A stretch of 64,000 bases of DNA from Samsoniella hepiali (lineage: Eukaryota > Ascomycota > Sordariomycetes > Hypocreales > Cordycipitaceae), in NCBI GenBank assembly GCA_001455915.2, contig LNDK02000024.1, positions 1,302,001-1,366,000 on the forward strand, given 5' to 3'. The notes under the pieces were generated by a model. That model worked only from the letters and a program-made list of their open reading frames with translations. It was not told where the DNA came from and made no database searches. Positions 47,216 through 58,275 of this stretch are shown piece by piece (positions within the stretch are counted from its first letter, which is position 1; each line of letters starts with the position of its first letter). The translations under genes were made by a program, and so were the position numbers.

Positions 47216-49798
47216 TTATAGAGCGTAATTCTCCGTGTGTAGGAAAATCTCCTCGAGCTCGTCGTCGCCCCAAATCTCGGCCTGCAGCTGCGCGACCGTG
47301 TTGGCGACGCCGACGCGCATGGCGGGCGGGCCGCAGACAAAGACGGCCGTCCGGCGGCCGAGGATGCCGCGGCCGTCGGCGCCGCCCGTGGCCCACTGGC
47401 GCAGCATGTAGCCCAGCTCCGGGCGGCCGTACTCGAGGGACCAGCCGCCGTCAATCTCGTGCGGCACGGGAAACGCGGACCGCATCAGGTTCTTCTGGAA
47501 CTCGGTCGGCGTCGCGGGGAAGCCAAAGTCGAAGCCCGACGGCGGGCCAAACGTCGACGTCGGCCGCGCGGCACGCGGGTCCGCCGAGGATGCCGCGGGG
47601 GTGGTCGTGGTACGTAAGTGTGCAAGCTCCGGCGGGTGCGGCACGGCGTCGTCGCCGTCCTGGTGAAAGGTGCCGGGCGCGTAGTTGAAGTGTGGCGGGT
47701 TTTCGCGATGCAGGGGCGGGAAGTGGAACTCGGTGGTGTCCTGGTCGGGCTTCTTGTCAATGGGGAAGCCGTTTGCGTTGACCGGCCGCTGCGACTCGTC
47801 GTACTCGTGCTGCTGCTGTTGTGTGGGAGGCGGCGCGTGTTGATGCGGTGGGTGCGGCTGCAGGTACTTTTGTGGAGGGAGCGCCGTGATCTTGTCCTCG
47901 TTCTCGGCCCGCAGTTCTCTCTCGCGGTCGGGGTCGCCCTTGGCCTCGTCGTAGATGAGCGCCGAGTTGCGCTTTGACGCGACCCCGGCGACGAAGCCGT
48001 CGAGCTTGTTGTGCAGGAGATGCGACAGCTGGCGCTTGTGCGAGGCCGCCGCACCGTTGATGGGTGCCGTCATCTGCAGGCCGGCAAAGTTCTGGCGGTC
48101 GCGCACGGCCGATGTGACAAAGAACTTGCACGTCACGCTCTCGGGCGGCGCCGACTCGCGGCACAGGCTCAGCTCGTCACGGAACCACTGCATAGCGTCC
48201 ATCTTCTTCATGGCCCAGACGACGACGACCTTGCGTGTGATGGCCTTCCCGTCGCGCATGCGCTTGATGAGGTTGAGTAGCTGCGACATGAGCGATGTGA
48301 TGCCGCTGCCACCCGCAATCAATATACAAGTGTCAAAAGCAGCGAGATCTCGCCGCATACCGCCGTAAGGTCCATCCAAAAAGGCGCGGTATGTGTGGAA
48401 AGGGCCATTTTGCATTGCTGTGTCGAGAACTTTCTTTGTAAAGCCACCGTATGGGCGAAAGACAAGAACGCAGTCTCGGTGGTCTTCGCCGTATTCTGAA
48501 GGAAAATCCTCGCTGCAGAGTGATGAGATGGTAAACGGGTGGTTCTCGAAAATAGAAATGGCAGGCATACGCAGATACACGTATTGGCCGGGTCGCCAGC
48601 GCATTTGTGTGGGAATCGTGACTTTGACGCAGTTCTCCGCCATCAGTGTCACAGCAGCTTCATCGCCAACCATAAAGGACAGCCGCCAGGGCCGCACCCA
48701 GTTGAGTCGGAAGAAGCGCATAATGTAGCAGATGAACCAGATAGCAAGGGTAGCGTAAAGATAGTTCCAGGACATGAGGAAGTTCTTCGTATGCCAGAAC
48801 AGTAAAGCGGTATAGACGATGCCAGCAGGAATGTGTAAAATCACAAATGTTTCGTATGCAACTCTGCGGACCCACGGCAGAGATGCTACGCAAAGCCAAA
48901 TGAGAGGAACGATACAAGCAATGCCGGTACCGTAAATGATGCCGGTACCATCAGGGAAGAGCTTGGAAAAGACCTGCATGCCATCATCTTTCCAGACAGG
49001 TTGAATGTAGAACGGAATCATGTGAACGAGTGCCAAGAACAGACAGAGGTAGCCAAGCCATCGGTGCATGACGTTGAGCCTCTCTGGGCCGATGCCGATA
49101 ACAAGAGTCAAGAGGTTAGCCTTCATGCTTGTGGCAATAATCCAAGGCGTCAGGGCCACAGAGATCATGCCCGCTCTGATTGCGAGGGGAGGCGATCCAA
49201 ATCGGATGCTTTGCCAGTATAGAGGTTGCTGAAGGAAGCAGTAGAGCGTGACGAAAACCACGGCAATAAATGAGCATGCCAGGACAGCAAGTGAAGAAAA
49301 TGTGAGGCGATATTTGAAAAAGACAAGGTCGGGGATAGGTCTGTAGAAGACCCATCGGAACAATGCTAGTGTGTCGTTGACGATGCCGACCGAAGAAAAG
49401 TGCGATTTGGGGCGAAATTGCTTCTCGCCAATGTTGGGGCCTTCTTGGAGGAATTGCGTCCCTTGGCCGGTTCGGAGGGCGGCGAGAAAGACGTCCGAGT
49501 CGACATTGTATGTTGTTCTGTAGTGGTTTTCCAGCTCTTGCTTATATATGGCCTGGCGAATCTTGTCCTGCCAAAAGTGCCAGGCGCGCACGACAACGAC
49601 AGACAGGACGAGTGCGAGGGCAAAGTAAGTCCATCCTAGACCATATTTTCCCGACTTGGACCATGGATCGACAACAGTGGCTTGCACGAGGCCCGGAGGG
49701 CTGGTAGGAGTAAGGGGTATATTGATTCGTTTCCAGAGGCTGGAGAGCGCATTATGAGCCGTATCGGCGACGGAACGGCCGTGGTTGGAGGGGGCCAT
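47216..49798 (-). CDS. Ferric reductase / FRE-family transmembrane metalloreductase
   Basis: An intronless frame of 860 residues. The N-terminal half has about seven hydrophobic segments with the bis-haem histidine pattern His245-x13-His259 and His322-x13-His336. The FAD-binding signature HPFTISS is at 420-426, the NADPH-binding GGSGIT at 496-501, and a CGPP motif lies near the C-terminus. This layout is that of plasma-membrane ferric/cupric reductases, which pass electrons from NADPH through FAD and two haems to extracellular Fe(III). It is longer than typical FRE proteins (about 600-750 residues): between the NADPH-binding region and CGPP there is a low-complexity insert (about 615-785) rich in His, Pro, Gln, Asp and Glu. 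No ferroxidase, iron permease or siderophore gene lies nearby. Family assignment is firm; substrate is inferred. Confidence 0.92.
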   Translation of the reverse strand: MAPSNHGRSVADTAHNALSSLWKRINIPLTPTSPPGLVQATVVDPWSKSGKYGLGWTYFALALVLSVVVVRAWHFWQDKIRQAIYKQELENHYRTTYNVDSDVFLAALRTGQGTQFLQEGPNIGEKQFRPKSHFSSVGIVNDTLALFRWVFYRPIPDLVFFKYRLTFSSLAVLACSFIAVVFVTLYCFLQQPLYWQSIRFGSPPLAIRAGMISVALTPWIIATSMKANLLTLVIGIGPERLNVMHRWLGYLCLFLALVHMIPFYIQPVWKDDGMQVFSKLFPDGTGIIYGTGIACIVPLIWLCVASLPWVRRVAYETFVILHIPAGIVYTALLFWHTKNFLMSWNYLYATLAIWFICYIMRFFRLNWVRPWRLSFMVGDEAAVTLMAENCVKVTIPTQMRWRPGQYVYLRMPAISIFENHPFTISSLCSEDFPSEYGEDHRDCVLVFRPYGGFTKKVLDTAMQNGPFHTYRAFLDGPYGGMRRDLAAFDTCILIAGGSGITSLMSQLLNLIKRMRDGKAITRKVVVVWAMKKMDAMQWFRDELSLCRESAPPESVTCKFFVTSAVRDRQNFAGLQMTAPINGAAASHKRQLSHLLHNKLDGFVAGVASKRNSALIYDEAKGDPDRERELRAENEDKITALPPQKYLQPHPPHQHAPPPTQQQQHEYDESQRPVNANGFPIDKKPDQDTTEFHFPPLHRENPPHFNYAPGTFHQDGDDAVPHPPELAHLRTTTTPAASSADPRAARPTSTFGPPSGFDFGFPATPTEFQKNLMRSAFPVPHEIDGGWSLEYGRPELGYMLRQWATGGADGRGILGRRTAVFVCGPPAMRVGVANTVAQLQAEIWGDDELEEIFLHTENYAL

Positions 49799-52222
49799 CT
49801 CGGCCAGCGACGTGGACTCGAATTATTTGTGGTGTTATAGAAAGACGCGGGTCTAGTCTGCGCAATGGTGGTGCGTGGCTCGAGACTCTGCGCTTCGGAC
49901 TTGCGCACAGTGAACTTATTGCTGCTGGGTGCCAGCGCTCCAGTTGAGCTGGTGCGCCTGGGTGGTCATGTATTGCGGCAGCTTCGTGGCTGGGTATGCA
50001 GAGCAATAAAGGCACAAAGTATGTCGCGCGAGACAGCCCAGGACTGCCGCAAGTTGATAATCGTCATGCAAAAACGTGACTACAGAGGAAAACTCAGTGA
50101 CACTCTGGGAATAAAGGAAGAGCTAGCTACGGTGAGCAGGGTGTGGCCAGGCGGAGAATATATGAAAGCTCAGGCCCAAGGCTGGGCTGGGCACAAGATG
50201 CACCCCTCGAGACATGCTGGAGCGGATTCAGCGGGCAGAGCAGCTAGATCGGATGCTGAGGATTTCACCGGGGGCAGCTAAGGTTGGGGTGCACCCTGTG
50301 AGGGCAAATGTGACAAAGGCCGGGGAGCGACATGAATGGCTCCGTTGAGAACGGTCGGACATGCATGGCCAACTGGACGAGACAGCTCAGCGGCTGGGAC
50401 CGCGTCGAGATTGGCCGAGGCGGGGAGGCTAACGTGATGGATGGTGGTGCTAGGCTGGACGACTGGCAGGGTTCCAGGGATTGTGCAGGGGCCTGGTAGA
50501 GTGATCATCACACGGAGTAGCGGTGCGGCACGGTGAATGGTGCGCTCCGCCGCGGGGGCAAAGGTGACGAGGCTTGCATGTGCAGCAGTAGTGCAGTCAA
50601 CGGCAATGGTGTAAAGGCCCTCTTTGCGGATAGAGGCGTTGACTTGCAGAACGTCGAATCGATTGTTTTGCCTGACTAGCGGCGTTGGATCGATGCCGGG
50701 CTTGCGTATCTGCGGAATAACCTCCGATACTCTCTCGCTTTGACAAAAACAGCAAGGTACGTATCGCAGAGCGCGTAGCCTGTTTTTCTTTTCTTCTTTT
50801 CGTTAGCATTGCGTGCCTCGAGAAACATGTCTGACATGACAAACAGCGCTTGATGTGAATGCTCAAAGAGACGAGTACGAGACCCAATTCATTTACAGAG
50901 TGGGGAAATACTATCTGTAATGTCGGCATGTAGCGAAGCGGCGGTCGAAAGCAGCCGGCAAGGCTGGGTGATTTGATTACTCTTGAACCATTTCAAGGCG
51001 TAAACGGCTGACCCCAATGCAGATGAACTTGGGAGAGGAGACTCAGAGACTCGAAAAATTGGGGGTAGCGGGACTCCAGAAACGGGCGGCTATAGCGGCG
51101 CTGTGATTCGTCAGACGCAGCCGGGATTAGAGCGAGCCACCTGCCAGCCAACCAGCGAGCCACACGCCAACCAGGGCCGGTGGGAGGCAATGTCCTCTCA
51201 AATTCCGCACAAAGCAATGATGATCAATAGACGGCTGCGGTGGCGTCGAGATTCAAGAATGAAAAGCCGTCACATTTGGCCGTTGCTTGTGTACCCAACC
51301 CAGCGTTGCATTGGTGGTGTCGATGCAGAATCGCCTGAGACAGTGCCGAGCCACACGAAATGCCACTGACCTGTCAAGGGCCAAACCTTTGGAAAATGTC
51401 TGCAATATTGAATGGTATTGTCATGAGGGACTTGATTCCGCGGTTCTATAGGTTTGGGTACTTGGAGTACACATCGTAGTTGTGTGGTATTAGGCCAGCC
51501 GCTTATGTCACAGGTATGCCAGTAACAATATCCGCTTTTGAATCGGCACTCGGGATCTGACCAGCCCGTTCACGAATGGCCCATTTACAAATAAACTAAA
51601 CACTTGAAACTGGGTTCATGCATTGTACTGCAAGTTAGTTACCAACGCCAAAGGCCCAAAGATGTCCACAGCGGATTCCAATTCCTCCAAGTTGAACAGC
51701 CAGAGCTCAACGTCACCATTATCAATTGATTCCAAAGACGTAAAGTAGAATACGGAGTATTGGATGTTATTAAATCTATAGTTGGGTGTTTCTCAGACGC
51801 TACTTCGGCCATGCGGCGCATATATATGACGAGATGAATGCCTCAAAGTTTGTTGTCTGAGTCGTAACTGGCATTGCCACGGTGTAGCTCGCCAAGAACA
51901 ATCTGACAGGTCTGTTAGGCAGTATTAAAATTAATAATATATTCAGCCCAAACTTGAGCAGTGCATCATTTTACCATATTTTTCTTTCCGTAGCCGTCAG
52001 CAACATATCGTTATTCGCCCAGGTAGCTAGCATCGTTGCTCTGCCTTGGCCCCACCTAGCCCACCAGACTGGCGGCGACACTTGAGTTTTCTACAGAAAA
52101 GAGCTTGCCCAATTTTCAAACAGCACCGAATCTTCATTCTGCGCTACGCCCGCCTCGTTGCCAGAATCACCCTACAATCCCTACCCTTTCTACACTCTCA
52201 TTCTTACATTCAAACCAGAGCC
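49799..52222. promoter_or_regulatory. Divergent region between ferric reductase and rrp43
   Basis: About 2.4 kb with no supportable gene. Promoters of both genes must lie here. I looked for the iron-regulator motif ATCWGATAA near the reductase start and did not find it. An in-frame extension of rrp43 begins at 52046. Confidence 0.45.
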
Positions 52223-53236
52223 ATGGCAGAGGCCGGCCTGTCCCGCGCCACCTTTGCGAAGCTTTCGCCGCACCCATATCTGCTCGCCAACCTCGAGCCC
52301 TCCAGCGAAGACGTTCCGCCCGCGCGAAGCAATGGCCGCGCCCCAGACGAGGCTCGCACGCCCGAGGTCAACCTCTCATCGCTCTCACATGCCCACGGCA
52401 GCTCTCTGGTAAGAATTGGCGACACGACAGCCATCTGCGGCGTCCGCGCCGAGACCATCCTGACGACCAATATCCCCAACTACCGCGCTTCCAATACCGA
52501 GTCGGAGCTACGCGACTATGACTTGCTCGTCCCCAACATTGAGCTTGCGACCGGCTCCTCTCCCCAAAATCTTCCTGGTGGTCCGCCTTCGACGCTCGCC
52601 CAGACGCTCAGCACGAGGGTCTACTCGCTACTTCACAGCTCCAAGCTGCTCGACGCGGCCGACTTTCGTATATGGCACTCACAAACGGCAGACCCAACGA
52701 CCGCCGACGACGAGGAGATGCAGGATGTGGATGCCGAAGGCGATGATGAATTCGGCGGCGACCGCCAGGTCATTGCCTACTGGGTACTCTACATTGACAT
52801 TTTCTTCATCTCGCTAGACGGAAACCAGTTTGACGCCGCATGGGCTGCGACGCTGGCAGCCTTGCGTGATACAAAGCTACCGCAAGCTCGCTACGATCCG
52901 GATAGGGAGCTCGTCGTCTGCTCCAGAAAGAACCCCAAGCCATTGGCCATCAAAAGCTTCCCCATTGCATGCACGGCGGCCGTCTTCACTGGCAAGGAAA
53001 CCGATCGCCCGACTGAGGGCAAGTATTGGGTGCTGGTCGACCCTGATACGTTAGAGGAGTCGCTCTGCGACGAGACGCTTACGGTTGTGGCGGACTGCAC
53101 TGGAGGGACTACGAACATACTGTCCATTTCAAAACACGGCGGCACCGTACTGACGCCAAAGCATCTACGGTCGAAACAGCTGCTTGGCTTTGTCGAGAAG
53201 CGGTGGAAGGGATTTGCCGATGCTATGGGAGTTTAG
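52223..53236 (+). CDS. rrp43: Exosome ring subunit Rrp43 (RNase PH-like)
   Basis: Intronless, 337 residues from the ATG at 52223. The RNase PH fold is visible: ATFAKLSPHPYLLANLE, then APDEARTPEVNLSSLSHAHG, SLVRIGDTTAICGVRAE, and the later GGTTNILSISKHGG. The arrangement fits Rrp43, one of six inactive RNase PH-like proteins forming the barrel of the eukaryotic exosome, which channels RNA to Rrp44 and Rrp6 in nucleus and cytoplasm. Separation from Rrp42, Rrp45 and Rrp46 rests on the N-terminal pattern and is good but not absolute. An acidic insert (about 165-185) interrupts the domain. The frame is open upstream to an ATG at 52046, adding 59 residues. I prefer the internal start because the family-like sequence begins right after it. 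Confidence 0.85.
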   Translation: MAEAGLSRATFAKLSPHPYLLANLEPSSEDVPPARSNGRAPDEARTPEVNLSSLSHAHGSSLVRIGDTTAICGVRAETILTTNIPNYRASNTESELRDYDLLVPNIELATGSSPQNLPGGPPSTLAQTLSTRVYSLLHSSKLLDAADFRIWHSQTADPTTADDEEMQDVDAEGDDEFGGDRQVIAYWVLYIDIFFISLDGNQFDAAWAATLAALRDTKLPQARYDPDRELVVCSRKNPKPLAIKSFPIACTAAVFTGKETDRPTEGKYWVLVDPDTLEESLCDETLTVVADCTGGTTNILSISKHGGTVLTPKHLRSKQLLGFVEKRWKGFADAMGV

Positions 53237-53738
53237 GATAGCATCAATAAAAAAAGAGCATGATACCCAATTGCAAGGCAGTCGTAAGATTGAATACCAG
53301 CGAGCTCTAGTTTAGGAGGCAGATACATTCATGTGGCGGGTTGTATTGCCCCAGCAAAGCACGCGAGATAATTTTTGTAGTGAAAATGTATCAACCATTC
53401 GAACCACCCTTTCAGACGTTATTCTAGGGCAGTAGATACCGGCCGACGGCTTACTCTACCACTCAGTTCAAATGGAATCGCAGCGCCACGGGCCAGAGGC
53501 CGAAGACGTCGCGGATGATAATTTGAGGCGAGCGGGTAGAGAAGAAGAGAAAAACGAGGACAAAGTTCCCACTGGCGACGAACTTTGTGGGCGCGCAGGC
53601 AGGGGATATGGCCGCCTGAGGCAGCACCCCCACTTCACCCAACTACTAATCCTCGTACCACAGAATTTTAAGCTGAACTTTTCCTTCTTCCCTTCTCCCA
53701 CTTCCACCTCGTTTCATCACAACAGGCCCTGCGCAAGC
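53237..53738. other. Intergenic region and mrs6 leader
   Basis: 502 bp between rrp43 and mrs6 on the same strand. From 53472 the mrs6 frame is open upstream of the chosen start, but the encoded sequence has no family resemblance and is treated as 5' UTR. Confidence 0.5.
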
Positions 53739-55545
53739 ATGGAATCCCTCTCAGACACTGATTGGGATGTAGTTATCAGCGGCACGGGACTGCAGCAGTC
53801 CCTCTTTGCCCTGTAAGCTTGGATTCCATCGAAAAGGCGTATAGATGTCTACCAAAAAAACGGAGAATCCTGAAATTTTCTGACTGACCCCGTGTTGGAA
53901 CAAAAAAAGAGCTCTCTCGCGATCAGGCAAGAACATCCTGCACGTCGACCCCGAAGGCTACTACGGAGAACACGATGCTGCTTTCACTCTCCAGGAAGCC
54001 GATGCCTGGGCCGAGAAGCATGCAACGCGCGACACGACGGGACTCTTTAGCGGTGCCGAGGTGACCAAGGCGAGCGGCGTGCCCACGTCGCGTGGCTACA
54101 GCTTGGCGCTCGCGCCGCAGCTCATCCACGCCCGGTCCGAGCTCCTCAGCAAGCTCGTCTCGTCCAAGGCTTTTCGGCAGATTGAGTTTCAGGCCGTCGG
54201 GTCGTTTTTCATCCTGCAGCCCGCAGCAGCAGACTCTGAAGACGCAGCTGTGCCCACGCTCGCCCGCATTCCGTCCACGAGAGAAGACGTCTTCTCGAGC
54301 ACAGCGATACCCGTTCGAGCCAAGCGGTTGCTGATGAAGTTTCTCAAGTTTGTACTCGACTACGAGTCAGAGTCGCAGGCCGAGATTTGGAAGCCCCATG
54401 CCGGCAGACCGCTAGCTGACTTTCTAAGCTCCGAGTTCAAGCTTGATGCTACGCTGCAGTCCTACATCATTACTCTGACTCTCAGCCTGGATGGAAACAT
54501 CTCAGTCGAGGATGGGCTGATTGCCATCAGCCGCCATCTGAGCTCCATGGGCGTGTTTGGTGCTGGCTTCGCGGCCGTCTACCCGAAATGGGGCGGATTA
54601 TCCGAGGTATGCCAAGTGGGATGCCGTGCTGCTGCTGTCGGCGGTGCTGTTTACATGCTCGGAACTGGCATCACAAACGTTGCGAAGCGGGCGGATGAGA
54701 CGGCCAAGCTGGACATTTCTCTATCCAATGGCATGGTTGTCAGGGCCAAGACACTGTTCCGTGGCTCAGACACCAGCCCTGCAGATGGAGTAAGCTTGAT
54801 GCGAACCACGGCTGTGATCGGCGCTGCCCTACCAAACTTGTTTGAAGCGGTGGTGGACGGTTCTCCAACCCCATCCGCCATCGTCGTGGCATTCCCAACC
54901 GGCTCAGTGACTGACGGTAACGGGCGTACTTCACAATGTCCCATATACGCCATGGTACACTCGAGCGACACGGGGGAATGCCCTACTGGTCAATGTAAGT
55001 TGTCTTTTTTTTTTCTGCATTTGCAACTCCCCAGTGTCCGGATGAATACACCTTTCGAATACTTATCTACATTGTCTGATTTACAATGACGATCAAACTT
55101 CTGACAAACTGATTGACACTATTCCATTCCACTTCTTCTTTTTGCATTCATTGGGGATTGGCACGTTTGCTAACCGCATCCGCATTTAGGTGTCGTCTAT
55201 CTAAGCACCATTTCCACAGCGCCGTCCAAGACCTTGTTGGACGCGGCCCTGTCGTCTCTCGTACAAGCTGCTGTTGGTCAAGGCCAGGCAGTCCCCCAAG
55301 TCGTCTATCAGCTGCAGTACGAACAACGAGGCGCGAAGGCGCCTTCGTTAGACGTTGGCAACGATGGCGTTGTAACGTTTGGCGCGGCTGTACTGGACCT
55401 GACGTTTCGCGATGCCATACTGCAGCCTGTGCGGCAGGCTTGGGAAAGGTGTACCGGGCAGGCTACTGAGGAAGCCGACGCCGAGTACCTTGTGTTTGAG
55501 GACCGCGAAGGTGTGACTGACGATGACGACGTATTTGACAGCTAG
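53739..55545 (+). CDS. mrs6: Rab escort protein (Rab geranylgeranyltransferase component A), Mrs6
   Basis: Exons 53739-53812, 53910-54994 and 55190-55545 join in phase (introns 97 and 195 bp) to give 504 residues. The N-terminus, rebuilt across intron 1, is the dinucleotide-fold start of the GDI/REP superfamily: TDWDVVISGTGLQQSLFAL, ALSRSGKNILHVDP, YYGEHDAAFTL. Further conserved blocks include SRGYSLALAPQLIHARSEL and MGVFGAGFAAVYPKWGGLSE. REP presents newly made Rab GTPases to the geranylgeranyltransferase and delivers them to membranes; the lack of a tight GDI match and the insertions favour REP over GDI. The first acceptor is an A-rich AAAAAAAG without a pyrimidine tract, but phase and homology support it. 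A long acidic C-terminus ends in DDDDVFDS. Confidence 0.88.
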
Positions 55546-56028
55546 TATATACCACGCATGCATGTAGATTAGTGTGCACAATTGAATACATATCATATAA
55601 TCTTTTGCAGTTTGTCCACTGTCTGTACCCTGATAAGTTCCTGTGCCGTTTCTCCAGTTGTTTTCTGCAAGCTAAATATTTGCGTCTTGTATCAAAGTAC
55701 CAGATGTCAATTGATTTCGGCTTCTACCTCGCCAATCCCATTTTGTAAAAATCCATGAGCCATGATACAGTAGTTCCCCCGAAAATGAAAAAAAAAGATT
55801 GAAAAGCAAGCAAACAAACAAAACCTCGGCCATTCCATAACCCGTTGTACTCCGTTCCCGCCCGGAACGTATTGTTTCCCCAGTAGCAAAAAAAGAAATC
55901 GAAAAATATGACGAGTATATGCCAGTAATGTGTCCGGTATGTGAACGCCTTGTAAAACCCCAAAGAACAAATGCAGAAGTACAGAAGAGGCAAGTTGAAA
56001 GGAAACAAATCATAACCCATAGCAATAC
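55546..56028. other. Convergent 3' intergenic region
   Basis: 483 bp between the stop codons of mrs6 and rec8. AT-rich, no gene seen. Confidence 0.6.
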
Positions 56029-58275
56029 TTACTCCTCTCCGCCCGGAGAAAGATCGATACCCACGTGAATAGCACCAAACGGCTGCGTGCCCTGCTCGTT
56101 GTTGTCCTGACGGACAGAGACGACGCCACGAGTGGCCAGCGCCAGCACATGCAAAAAGGCCTGCGCCGCCATGGCGCCGTCGTGCTTGAGTGGGTTCACG
56201 ATGTCTTCAAATTCGATCCAGCGACGGTGATGCCCCGTTTCGTCCTCTGGCGCCGCAACGTCTCCGTAGACCATGGCGCGCTTGGAGGCATAGTCGAGAA
56301 ACTCCTGGCTGGCCGCGTCCAGGCCGGCATACGCAGGATCGTCAAAGTTGAGCACGGGATTCATGTCCATGGAAGGAGAGTCGAGGACTGACAGGTCCAG
56401 GACCGCCTGGGACGGCGTGGCGGGCTCGACGGGATCGCTGTGGCGGCTGAGGCCCGTGATGGGGTTGGTGCTCTTGTGGTGCAGAGGGCTCGGGGCGGGG
56501 CCTTTCTGCGCGCTGCCCGGAGGTGCCCGGATGGAGGAACCCGGCGCGGCGGAGCCCTGGCGACTCCAGGGCATGACTGAGGACGAGTGGTGGTCCTCCA
56601 TGGCGGGGAGCGCGTCCATGCCCATCTCAAAGTACGAGTCATCCTGGCTGGGAAGCATCGGAGGCGGCGGTGGTGGTGGTGCCATCTCATCCTCGTGCAG
56701 ACCTCGACCAGCTTCAACGGTATCGATCGAGCCCCTCCGAGGACGAACGTTGCGCTGTTCCGCGGCCGCTTCGTCTGCAAAGGCTTCTCCGGACTTGCGG
56801 CGGCGCGAACGACGAGGCGTCTCGGGCTCAGGCTGGCCAAAAGCGTCGGGGTTTAGCTGGGAGAGGACGTTCCAGCCGCTAAACAAGGCGGCGAGAGGGT
56901 GGGTGACGCCTGTCACCCGGGACGAGAGGCCGACGTTGGCGAGGCCGTTGTGCAGCACAAAAGCGAGCGCGTTCTTCTTGGCCTGTGCGGGCATAGTTCC
57001 GTCGCGGGGCTTGGTGGCGCTGGCCATGATGGCCTCGTAGTTTTTCACCCAGAACTTCTGCTGGCTTCGCGGCAGAGAAATCTCGTCGTCCGTCATGGGA
57101 ACGTGTCTGGTGACCTTGCGGCGTTTCACGGACGCAACTACCTGCACGGACTCCGTGGTGGTGACGGTCTCGTTCTCTTCGGACGCCACATGGTGGTCGC
57201 TCTTCTTGGGCGCGGCTGGAGGCGCTGGGAACGCATCCGCATCAGGAAGCACCTGTTCCTCCCCCATGACGAGAAAGTCGTCCAGAGGCTGGAGCTGCTG
57301 TGCGCCAGAGGCGGGCATGGAGACGTTGGAGGGCATGTCGCCAAAGAAGGGCGGAAGCTCCTGCTCATCTTCGACAGCCTCGACTAGGTTGCCGTCGCCG
57401 TCAAAGTTCAAGCCAATGCCTGCAATGGCGTCGAATTCGTCGTCCTGGGTCGGGACAAACTCGGGCACGTCGTCAAAGTGGTCGAGCTTGCCGTTGGGCG
57501 AGCTGCTCTGGCCGAGATGAGACATCAGTCTGTAACTTCCAGGAGAGTGGGAAGATGGTGGGAGCTCAAGATTGATGAGCGACGTGTGACGGTTTACGGA
57601 GCCACGCCGGCTTGTATACGCCTGAAGAGGAGACATTTGCGAGAGCTTGGTGGCAGAGCCCTGGCTAGGAATCGCGAGCCAATCGGTGTCGATGATGCTA
57701 AGATCAAGCGGCGGAAGCTGGCTCATGGGATCGAAATTTGGGTCGTCCTGAAGAGTAATGCTCACGCGCCTTAAGCAGAAAGAACAAGATTAGCAGATGA
57801 AGTGTGAATGCGTTGGCGGCCTGTGCACGGAGCTTACTTGGTCTTGGTGTCTGGCAGATCGAGGTGACTCGATTGAATGGCGCGGAAAAAAGTCATCATG
57901 TCGTTTTGTGTCTTTTCAGTATCGGAGAGGAGGTAGCCGCACTGGTCGGCAAAGACTCGCGAGACGCCATATAAAAGATTGCCCTGGAGGCGCAGTGCCA
58001 GAGGCGCGCCGGGGTCGAGAATCTTGCCACAGGCGCGGGGGACGTTGACATCTTGGATAGCCCGCTTGTTGACGCGCTTTTGCTGTGATTTCCCAACTGT
58101 GGCGACGAGCCTTGGGTTGTGTTAGCCATGTAAGAGCGGTGCTCGTTTGAGGGCGCATACCAGATGGTAGAAACGCCATATTGTGTGCTGGTTAAGACTG
58201 TGCCGCGTCAGCGAACGCCGAGGGTAAGAGGGCCCAATATATAACCTGGTACATACTTTGATTACTGTAGAACAT
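56029..58275 (-). CDS. rec8: Meiotic cohesin kleisin Rec8 (Rad21/Rec8 family)
   Basis: Four exons (58257-58275, 58161-58197, 57838-58110, 56029-57769) join in phase, giving 689 residues. The first two exons are only 19 and 37 bp but rebuild the invariant kleisin start MFYSNQILTSTQYGVSTIWL. Residues about 1-110 form the Smc3-binding N-terminal domain, including VPRACGKILDPGAPLALRLQ and NLLYGVSRVFADQCGYLL. The middle is acidic and Pro/Ser-rich with scattered Arg sites. The C-terminal winged helix ends with a LKHDGAMAAQAFLHVLALAT segment. N-terminal wording and overall size favour the meiotic paralogue Rec8 over mitotic Rad21/Scc1. Rec8 closes the cohesin ring on meiotic chromosomes and is cut by separase. 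An MCB box lies in its promoter. Confidence 0.88.
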
